Assembly: GCA_902363125.1 (NCBI GenBank)
Contig: CABIZD010000003.1
Coordinates: 62,001 to 126,000 of the forward strand
Direction of reading: 5' to 3'
Length of the DNA stretch: 64,000 nt
Origin: Coriobacteriaceae bacterium
GTDB taxonomy: Bacteria; Actinomycetota; Coriobacteriia; Coriobacteriales; Coriobacteriaceae
A program made the position numbers and the translations under genes. The notes under the pieces are model-generated. The model was not told the DNA's origin and did not search any database. It was given only the letters and a program-made list of their open reading frames with translations. Below are positions 57,683 through 64,000 of the stretch, in pieces. Numbering within the stretch: the stretch's first letter is position 1; each line of letters starts with the position of its first letter.

Positions 57683-59131
57683 TTAGCGGCGCTCGAGGAC
57701 CGCGACGGTCTCGGTGTGGTCGGTGTGAGGGAACATGTCGACCGGCGTGATCTTGAGCAGGCGATAACCTCCGTCGAGGAGCTGGTGTAGGTCGCGCTCT
57801 TGGGTGACGGGATTGCAGCTGATGTAGGTGATGCGGCGCGGCTTGAGTGCGCAAGCGGCTTCGAGGAACTCTGGTGTGGAGCCGGCGCGTGGCGGGTCGA
57901 TGGAGAGAACGTCAACGCGCTCGTTGTTATCGGCGGCGTCCAGGATGTAATCGGTGGCGTCGTCGGCCATAAACCAAGCGCTGCGGGTGAGGCCGTTGAG
58001 TTCGGCATTGCGGCGCGCATCGGCAATGCCTGCCGTGTTGCGCTCCACGCCGAGCAGCATAATGCCGATACCCTTGTTCTGGGCATCTTTAGCTGCGCAC
58101 AGACCGATGGTGCCGCTGCCGCAGTAAGCGTCCATGAGTACGTCGCCCTGCTGCAAATTCATGCCGTCAATCGCGAGCTGATAGAGCAGCTCGGTCTGCT
58201 GCGGATTGGTCTGATAGAACGCGGTAGGGGAGATATCGAATTCGCAACCGAGCAGCTGGTCGCGCATGCACTCGGCGCCATAGACGATACGAGTCTCCTC
58301 ACCCAAGATGGCGTTACCGGGACGGCCATTGATATTTTGGGCGACGGTGACGATATGCGGATCGAGCGCCGCGACGGCCTCAAAGAACTCCTGCGCATGC
58401 GGTAAGTCACGCTGGGCGGTCACAAGGGTGACCATGATCTGGTCGGTGCGCCAGCCACAGCGAACGACGGCATAGCGAAGCAAACCAAGATGCTTGTCCT
58501 CATTAAAGGCGGGAATATGCAGCCGCTCAGCTTCGCGTGCGATGCCGTTGAGAATCTGACGGGCCCCCGGCGCCTCGACAGGACACTCGGGTACGGCAAC
58601 GATCTTGTGCGTGCCGCGCTCAAAGAAACCGCAACGGACAGCGCCTTCCTTACCGGGAGCAAAGGGAGTGGCAGCCTTATGACGAAAACCACGCGGCGCA
58701 GAATATTTACCCGGGTCGCCCAGGGTGACGCCCATACCGCGAATGGGATCCACGGCAACACCCTCGCGCTCACAGAGCTCAGCAAACAGCTCCTCCATAG
58801 CGGCCTGCTTGGCCGCCAACTGCTTCTTATAAGGACGATTGAGTGCCGTACACCCACCACAAGCTTTCATGATCGAACAGGGAGACTTGGGGTCCACAGC
58901 CTTACGCGCAGACGAAACCGGATCTTTATGCGAGCGCCTGGAGCGAGTCTGAGATGCCTTGTCCTCGCTCCGACGAGAACTGGGGCGCTTGGCCTTAGCC
59001 TTGCCCTTCGCCGACTTACCCTTCGCATCCTGAGACGACTTGGATTTCTTAGAAGATTTTTTCTCCTCCGACCCCTCAGCCGCCTCGATCAAAGCACGAC
59101 GAGCCTTACGCTCCGCACGAGATTCTGCCAT
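57683..59131 (-). CDS. 23S rRNA (uracil-5-)-methyltransferase, RlmD/RlmCD family
   Basis: 482 residues. An 80-residue Lys/Ser/Arg-rich leader is followed by iron-sulfur cysteines (Cys85, Cys91, Cys94 and a fourth in VPECPVE). The catalytic part has FYQTNPQQ, the SAM motif DAYCGSGTIGL, DPPRAG and the nucleophile in ISCNPVTQERD. The enzyme makes m5U in rRNA or tRNA; the exact uridine cannot be told. The ATG at 59131 follows GTGGAG at a normal distance. The basic leader is longer than usual and may bind RNA. Confidence 0.9.
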   Translation of the reverse strand: MAESRAERKARRALIEAAEGSEEKKSSKKSKSSQDAKGKSAKGKAKAKRPSSRRSEDKASQTRSRRSHKDPVSSARKAVDPKSPCSIMKACGGCTALNRPYKKQLAAKQAAMEELFAELCEREGVAVDPIRGMGVTLGDPGKYSAPRGFRHKAATPFAPGKEGAVRCGFFERGTHKIVAVPECPVEAPGARQILNGIAREAERLHIPAFNEDKHLGLLRYAVVRCGWRTDQIMVTLVTAQRDLPHAQEFFEAVAALDPHIVTVAQNINGRPGNAILGEETRIVYGAECMRDQLLGCEFDISPTAFYQTNPQQTELLYQLAIDGMNLQQGDVLMDAYCGSGTIGLCAAKDAQNKGIGIMLLGVERNTAGIADARRNAELNGLTRSAWFMADDATDYILDAADNNERVDVLSIDPPRAGSTPEFLEAACALKPRRITYISCNPVTQERDLHQLLDGGYRLLKITPVDMFPHTDHTETVAVLERR

Positions 59132-59204
59132 CAATAACTCCACTAATTCATGAATTAAAAGCTGCAAGCATTGTACCGTGCCAAGCCAGCGGGCAACCCC
59201 TCCC

Positions 59205-59271
59205 TTGTGCTCTATCACGCTAAAGTGTATGATTCTGGACGTTACACGACTCACTTTACTTAACTAAAGTG
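59205..59271 (+). promoter_or_regulatory. Promoter and operator of the amino-acid ABC operon
   Basis: TTGTGC (59205-59210) and TATGAT (59228-59233) with a 17-bp spacer form a good promoter. TAAAGTG occurs inside the spacer at 59221-59227 and again as an inverted pair, CACTTTA (59252-59258) and TAAAGTG (59265-59271), just downstream. Three half-sites of the same word suggest a repressor. Confidence 0.65.
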
Positions 59272-59289
59272 CCATCAAGGGGGAATACC

Positions 59290-60150
59290 ATGAACACCGA
59301 TATGTCTCGTCGTCAGTTTGTTGGTCTAGCCGGCTCGCTCGCCACGGTGCTTGGACTTGGTCTTGTCGGCTGCGGCGGTGGTGCCGGCAAGGGCTCCGCT
59401 GCTGGTTCTGCCGCGGCCAAGGATGTGAAGGGCGCTGCGGAGTCCAAGAAGCTCGTGGTGGGCTTTGATAAGTCCTATCCTCCGTACGGCTTTGTAGGCG
59501 ACGATGGCGAGTACACCGGCTTTGATCTCGATCTGGCCAAGGCTGTTGCCGATAAGCAGGGCTGGGAGGTCAAATACGAGGCCATCGACTGGGATGCCAA
59601 GGATACGCTGCTTAACTCAGGCGCCATCAACTGCATCTGGAACGGCTTTACCATGGAGGGTCGCGAGGACGACTACACGTTCTCCGAGCCGTACATGCTC
59701 AATGAGCAGGTGCTCGTGGTCAAGAAGGACGCGGGTATCAAGAGCTGGGACGATCTTGCCGGCAAGACCGTGATTACCCAGACTGATTCCGCTGCGCAGG
59801 ATGTGCTCGAGGGCGACCAGAAGGATCTGGCCGCGACGTTTGCCACGCTCGATACCATCGGTGAGTACAACACGGCGTTTATGCAGCTCGAGAGTGGTGC
59901 GGTCGATGCCGTCGCCTGTGACCTCTCGATCGCTCAGTATCAGCTGGCCGCCAAGCCCGATGCCTATACGCAGCTCGACAAGTCGCTGTCCAGCGAGCAC
60001 TACGCCATCGGCTTTAAGAAGGGCGACACCAAGTCGGCCGATGCTGTGACCGAGTCGCTCAAGGCGCTCTACGAGGACGGCACGGTTAAGGACCTGTGCG
60101 ACAAGTATTCAAGCTATGGTCTATCTTTCGATAATTGGGTGCTCAAGTAA
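59290..60150 (+). CDS. Amino-acid ABC transporter, substrate-binding lipoprotein
   Basis: 286 residues. A twin-arginine-like SRRQFVGLAG leads to the lipobox LVGC with Cys28. The mature part is a type 2 periplasmic-binding protein of the polar amino-acid family: FDKSYPPYGFVGDDGEYTGFDLDLAKAVADK with an Asp and Arg typical of the ligand pocket, and EPYMLNEQVLVVKKD. The chosen ATG follows AAGGGGG. The stop shares a base with the permease start (TAATG), so the three genes form one operon. Confidence 0.92.
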   Translation: MNTDMSRRQFVGLAGSLATVLGLGLVGCGGGAGKGSAAGSAAAKDVKGAAESKKLVVGFDKSYPPYGFVGDDGEYTGFDLDLAKAVADKQGWEVKYEAIDWDAKDTLLNSGAINCIWNGFTMEGREDDYTFSEPYMLNEQVLVVKKDAGIKSWDDLAGKTVITQTDSAAQDVLEGDQKDLAATFATLDTIGEYNTAFMQLESGAVDAVACDLSIAQYQLAAKPDAYTQLDKSLSSEHYAIGFKKGDTKSADAVTESLKALYEDGTVKDLCDKYSSYGLSFDNWVLK

Positions 60151-60803
60151 TGTCTATTCAGGTCATGATGCAGATGCTTGGCCAGGGATTCTTGGTCAGC
60201 TTGCAGCTGTTTGTGCTGACGTTGCTCGGGTCGATTCCGCTGGGAATCCCCGTGGCGTTTATGCGCATGAGCAAGGTCGCGCCGCTGCGTTGGATTGCGC
60301 GCATCTATATTTCGGTGATGCGCGGCACGCCGCTTATGCTGCAGATGTTTGCGATCTACTTTGCCCCGTACTACGTGTTTGGCATCTCGCTCACGCCCGA
60401 TTCCAAATGGACGGCGTGCGTCGTGGCGTTCATCATCAACTACGCCGGCTACTTTGCCGAGATCTATCGCTCGGGCCTGCAGTCGATTCCGCGCGGTCAA
60501 TATGAGGCCGCCGAGGTGCTGGGCTACTCGCGTCTGCAGACGTTTCTGTATATCGTGATGCCGCAGGTCGCCAAGCGTATTCTGCCGGCGATGGGCAACG
60601 AGATCATCACACTGGTCAAGGACACGTCGCTGGCGTTTGCCATTGGCGTGGGTGAGATGTTCTCGACCGCCAAGGCGCTGGTCGCCTCGCAGGTGAGCAT
60701 GGTGCCGTTTGCGATTGCGGCGTTGATCTACTGGGTCTTTAACTTTGTGGTCGAGATGCTGCTGGGCGCTGCCGAAAAGAAGCTGGACTATTATCATGAC
60801 TAA
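60150..60803 (+). CDS. Amino-acid ABC transporter permease
   Basis: 217 residues with about five membrane helices. The EAA loop (QYEAAEVLGYSRLQTFLYIVMPQ near 120-142) contacts the ATPase. The RGTPLMLQ motif near 59 is typical of the HisM/GlnP branch. The gene ends inside the start of the ATPase gene with an 8-bp overlap. Confidence 0.92.
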   Translation: MSIQVMMQMLGQGFLVSLQLFVLTLLGSIPLGIPVAFMRMSKVAPLRWIARIYISVMRGTPLMLQMFAIYFAPYYVFGISLTPDSKWTACVVAFIINYAGYFAEIYRSGLQSIPRGQYEAAEVLGYSRLQTFLYIVMPQVAKRILPAMGNEIITLVKDTSLAFAIGVGEMFSTAKALVASQVSMVPFAIAALIYWVFNFVVEMLLGAAEKKLDYYHD

Positions 60804-61560
60804 CTCAGTGATGAAAATCGAAAGCGCGCGTAAGGCGTTTGGCGGCAATGAGGTGCTCAAGGATATCTCACTCGAGGTAAAGCGTGGCGAGGTCGTGGCG
60901 ATTATCGGACCCTCGGGCGGCGGTAAGTCCACGCTGCTGCGCTGTGCCACGCTGCTCGAGACGCTCGACGGTGGCTCGCTCTCGTTTGGCGACCTTGCCG
61001 TCGCGACGGATGCGGGTTCGGGCGCGGTGTACGCAAAGGGCGATGTACCTAAACAGGCGCGTTCGCGTTTTGGTCTGGTGTTCCAGAACTACAATCTGTT
61101 CCCGCACTATACCGTGATGAGAAACATCATCGATGCGCCGATTCGCGTGCTTAAGCGTCCGCGCGAGCAGGCGGAAGCTCGTGCGTATGAATTGATTGCT
61201 CAGATGGGGCTTGTGGGCAACGAGAATAAGGTGCCATGTGAGCTTTCGGGCGGTCAGCAACAGCGTGTGAGTATCGCCCGCGCACTGGCGCTCGACCCGG
61301 AGATCTTGTTCTTTGACGAGCCGACCTCGGCGCTCGATCCCGAGCTAACGGCCGAGGTGCTACGTGTCATTAAGGACCTTGCCGCGCAGAATATGACGAT
61401 GGTGATCGTGACGCACGCGATGCAATTTGCGCGCGACGTTGCCGACCGCGTGGTCTTTATGGATGGCGGTCGTATTGTCGAGGAGGGTCCTGCCGAGCAG
61501 GTCATCGACCATCCGCGCGAGCGGCGCACGCGTGAGTTCTTGAGCCGTATCGAGGGATAG
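60796..61560 (+). CDS. Amino-acid ABC transporter, ATP-binding protein
   Basis: 254 residues. Walker A GPSGGGKST near 38-46, signature LSGGQQQRVSIARAL, Walker B EILFFDEPTSALDPE and the switch His in VTHAM are complete. It matches the GlnQ/HisP branch. A 15-residue segment near 75-90 (ATDAGSGAVYAKGDV) is a small extra loop after the strand. The ATG at 60796 overlaps the permease; ATG at 60811 is an alternative. Confidence 0.93.
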   Translation: MTNSVMKIESARKAFGGNEVLKDISLEVKRGEVVAIIGPSGGGKSTLLRCATLLETLDGGSLSFGDLAVATDAGSGAVYAKGDVPKQARSRFGLVFQNYNLFPHYTVMRNIIDAPIRVLKRPREQAEARAYELIAQMGLVGNENKVPCELSGGQQQRVSIARALALDPEILFFDEPTSALDPELTAEVLRVIKDLAAQNMTMVIVTHAMQFARDVADRVVFMDGGRIVEEGPAEQVIDHPRERRTREFLSRIEG

Positions 61561-61593
61561 GCTCAGGTATTTACTCAACTATTAATTGAGGCG

Positions 61594-61632
61594 AAGCCGC
61601 CACAGGTCTTACGGTCTGTGGCGGCTTTTTGT
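61594..61632 (+). terminator. ABC operon terminator
   Basis: Perfect 12-bp stem AAGCCGCCACAG / CTGTGGCGGCTT with a 10-nt loop and a T run. Confidence 0.92.
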
Positions 61633-61679
61633 TTACATCGACGGGGTTCAATAATTGCCTCACAAGCTTGTCTCTTCCT

Positions 61680-61870
61680 CTCGCCGCCTGTATTCATACG
61701 TGTGCCGAAAGGTATGCATGGACAGCCGCCCGTGAGGGTAGGGTGGTGGCATAGGACATTTGGAGGGTGAGTCGGCTCGGCTGCCGACCATGCTGCTCCC
61801 GGGACGGCACCGACCGCGAACTCTCCCCGTTGGCGTCGCGCATCGCGCGCGGCCCTGCAAGGAGGTCATC
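61680..61870 (+). promoter_or_regulatory. Long GC-rich leader of the EF-G-like gene
   Basis: About 190 nt. GTGAGTCGGCTCGG and the later CCGACCGCGAACTC can pair, and further stems are possible near GCGTCGCGCATCGCGCGC. A short frame at 61714-61770 (18 codons, with a Trp-Trp pair) could be an upstream peptide but its ribosome site is poor. I could not match it to a known riboswitch. Confidence 0.35.
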
Positions 61871-63946
61871 ATGGGTGCTCCCAAGACCGGTAACGTAAGG
61901 AACGTGGTGCTCGTAGGCCAAGGCGGGGTGGGCAAGACTTCACTCGCCGAGGCCATGCTCCACCTTTCCGGCAAGACCGCCCGCCTGGGCGGCCACGACG
62001 GCACCAAGCCAACGCTCGACTATGACCCCGAAGAGGTCAAGCGTGCGTTTTCCATCTCGACGACCATTGCGCCGATCGACTGGAAGGGCGCTCGTATCAA
62101 TGTGCTCGATGCCCCGTGCTATCCCGATTTTATCGGCGACGCCTTTGCCGCGATGAGCGTCTGCGAGACGGCTCTGTTCGTGGTCGACGCCGAGGCCGGC
62201 CCGCAGCCTACGACGGTTAAGCTCTGGTATGCCGCCGAGGACCTGCGCCTGGCGCGTGCGGTGTTCGTAAACCGCCTGTCGCGCTCCGAGGCCAGCTTTG
62301 CGACCACAATGGACCTGCTGCAGGAGCGCTTTGGCACGCGCCTGGGCGCCGTGACTCTTCCCTGGGGCGAGGGCGAGGACTTTGACGGCATCATCGACCT
62401 GGTGCGCATGAAGGCGCGCCACTGCAACGGCGCCGAGGCCGTTGAGTCGGAGATTCCCGAGGAGTATCGTGCCCAGGCCGAGGAGGCCCATGACCATCTG
62501 TGCGAGCTGGTGGCCGAGGCTGACGACGAGCTGATGATGAAATACTTGGAAGGCGAGGAGACGCTGACGCAGGAGGAGCTTGAAGGCCTGCTGTCTAAGG
62601 CGATCGCCGAGCGCATCTTTGTGCCGGTCTTTGCGGGCGATTGCATTAAGGAGCAGGGCGTCAACTCGCTGATGGACGACATCGCCACGTACTTCCCGGC
62701 GCCGACCGACTACGGCGAGATGCCGCTCATCGACGGTGATTCGCTTAAGATCTCGAGTGACGATGACCGTCCGGTGGCGTTTGTGTTTAAGACGCTGGCC
62801 GATCCGCAGCAGGGTCGCATCAGCTTTATCAAGGTGCTGACGGGTACGCTTGAGCCGGGCCTTGAGTTGGTCAACGCGCGCACCCGCAAGAGCGATCGTC
62901 TGGCTCACTTGTATGTGATGTGCGGCCGCGATATGACCGAGGTTGGCCATGCCTATGCCGGCGACATCATCGTGGCGCCCAAGCTGGCTGCCGAGACGGG
63001 CGATACGCTCTCGATTACCGGCAAGGTCGAGGCTGCGGCGTTTAAGTTCCCCAACTCGCAGTACCGCATCGCCATTGAGGCCGAGAATCGCGGCGACGAA
63101 GAGAAGCTCTACACGTTTATCGAGAAGGCCTGCAAGGCAGACCCGACCATGAGCATCGACCGCGACGAGGAGACTGGCCAGACCATTATCTCCGCCGTTG
63201 GTGAGGCGCAGGTTTCGGTGCTGCTCAACCGTCTGGAGGACCGCACCAAGGTCGCCGCCAAGAGCGTGCCGATCCGCATTCCGTATCGCGAGACCATCCG
63301 CCGCACGGCGAGCGCCCAGGGTCGCCACAAGAAGCAGACCGGCGGCGCCGGTCAGTACGGCGACTGCTGGCTGCGCGTGGAGCCGCTCATTGGGCCCGAC
63401 GGCACGAGCGACGGCTATGAGTTTGTTGACGAGGTCGTGGGTGGCCGCATCCCGCGCTCGCTGATTCCCGCCGTGGACAAGGGCGTCCAGGAGACCATGA
63501 AGGACGGTATTATTGCCGGCTACCCGCTCACGGGCATTCGCGTCGCGGTGTACGACGGTTCGTATCACAGCGTCGACTCCAACGAGATGGCGTTTCGCGC
63601 GGCGGCTCGCATCGGCCTGCGCAAGGCATGCGCCGATGCCGATCCGGTGGTGCTGGAGCCTATCGAGGAAATCACGGTGACGATCCCCGAGAGCTACGCC
63701 GGCGCCGTGATGGGCGACATCTCGGCCTCGCGCGGTCGCGTGACGGGCATGGAGACCGATGAGCGCGGCGATACCGTGGTCATTGCTCAGGCGCCGCTGG
63801 CCGAGCTGACGGATTATTCGACGCGCCTGCGCTCCATCACGCGCGGCACGGGCGACTTTACCATGAAGCCCGCCGGCTACGAGCAGGTTCCCTATGACGT
63901 TCAGGCCAAGCTGGTCGAGCGCTATGAGGAGGGTCGCGCCAAGTAG
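61871..63946 (+). CDS. Elongation factor G-like protein (FusA2 type)
   Basis: 691 residues, domain order as in EF-G. G1 is GQGGVGKTS near 17-24. G3 reads DAPCYPDF near 80 where EF-G has DTPGHVDF, and G4 reads VNRLSR near 132 instead of NKxD. Domain IV shows PYRETIRRTASAQGRHKKQTGG, close to normal. Paralogues with weak G motifs occur in actinobacteria; their role is unclear, and translation or ribosome recovery under stress is a guess. AAGGAGG precedes the ATG. It is separate from the main rpsL-fusA locus, not in this window. Confidence 0.88.
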   Translation: MGAPKTGNVRNVVLVGQGGVGKTSLAEAMLHLSGKTARLGGHDGTKPTLDYDPEEVKRAFSISTTIAPIDWKGARINVLDAPCYPDFIGDAFAAMSVCETALFVVDAEAGPQPTTVKLWYAAEDLRLARAVFVNRLSRSEASFATTMDLLQERFGTRLGAVTLPWGEGEDFDGIIDLVRMKARHCNGAEAVESEIPEEYRAQAEEAHDHLCELVAEADDELMMKYLEGEETLTQEELEGLLSKAIAERIFVPVFAGDCIKEQGVNSLMDDIATYFPAPTDYGEMPLIDGDSLKISSDDDRPVAFVFKTLADPQQGRISFIKVLTGTLEPGLELVNARTRKSDRLAHLYVMCGRDMTEVGHAYAGDIIVAPKLAAETGDTLSITGKVEAAAFKFPNSQYRIAIEAENRGDEEKLYTFIEKACKADPTMSIDRDEETGQTIISAVGEAQVSVLLNRLEDRTKVAAKSVPIRIPYRETIRRTASAQGRHKKQTGGAGQYGDCWLRVEPLIGPDGTSDGYEFVDEVVGGRIPRSLIPAVDKGVQETMKDGIIAGYPLTGIRVAVYDGSYHSVDSNEMAFRAAARIGLRKACADADPVVLEPIEEITVTIPESYAGAVMGDISASRGRVTGMETDERGDTVVIAQAPLAELTDYSTRLRSITRGTGDFTMKPAGYEQVPYDVQAKLVERYEEGRAK

Positions 63947-64000
63947 CGTGTGGCGTTGCCTGCAACATGCATGCCGGTGCAAGGGCCGCTCTGGGCAATC

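Noticed and set aside
61714..61770. An 18-codon upstream peptide before the EF-G-like gene as a leader-peptide attenuator
   Set aside because: The ribosome site is one base from the start codon and there is no clear terminator/antiterminator pair.

Overview
The window spans the replication origin of a high-GC member of the Coriobacteriia. The 16S gene, the gene content and the codon use look most like Collinsella, close to C. aerofaciens; this is recognition from memory, not a database match. Left of about 12.9 kb nearly all genes run on the minus strand (gyrA, gyrB, a DciA-like gene, recF, dnaN, dnaA). To the right, rpmH, rnpA, yidD, yidC, jag, rsmG, parA and parB run on the plus strand. The switch point near 12.84-12.94 kb carries repeats that resemble DnaA boxes, and three perfect parS sites lie between rsmG and parA.

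Layout: 0-1.6 kb holds a DUF151 nuclease gene, a tRNA-Ile/Ala/Ile cluster and a long palindrome. 1.6-13 kb is the gyr-recF-dnaN-dnaA block, with an unfamiliar gene 15 bp upstream of dnaA that encodes a GHKL ATPase domain, a prion-like linker and a winged helix. 13-18.2 kb is the rpmH-to-parB block. 18.3-28.9 kb holds rlmN, ddl, a DnaQ-DinG fusion helicase, a pair of WYL regulators and a very large membrane protein resembling an M28 peptidase with a disordered insert. 28.9-32.4 kb is a thioester adhesin with CnaB repeats and an LPATG anchor. 32.6-42 kb holds tRNA-Gly, purB, a two-component system, purC, an M29 aminopeptidase and tRNA-Lys. Both tRNAs are followed by a hairpin array that ends in a second copy of the tRNA 3' end. 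41.6-43 kb is an AT-rich traX insertion. 43.5-48.7 kb is a complete 16S-23S-5S operon without spacer tRNAs. 48.7-64 kb holds hsp20, an MBL hydrolase, tilS-hpt-ftsH, an aminotransferase, a PHP hydrolase, an RNA methyltransferase, an amino-acid ABC transporter and an EF-G paralogue.

Together the genes cover replication start and topology (dnaA, dnaN, recF, gyrAB), origin segregation (parABS), ribosome and RNA maturation (rnpA, rlmN, rsmG, tilS, rrn), envelope biogenesis (yidC, ddl, ftsH) and host or nutrient interaction (adhesin, ABC transporter). The observations most worth following are the ATPase gene joined to dnaA, the variant DnaA recognition helix alongside variant boxes, the hairpin arrays behind tRNAs, and the split M28-like membrane protein. 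No CRISPR array, prophage or known defence system was seen.
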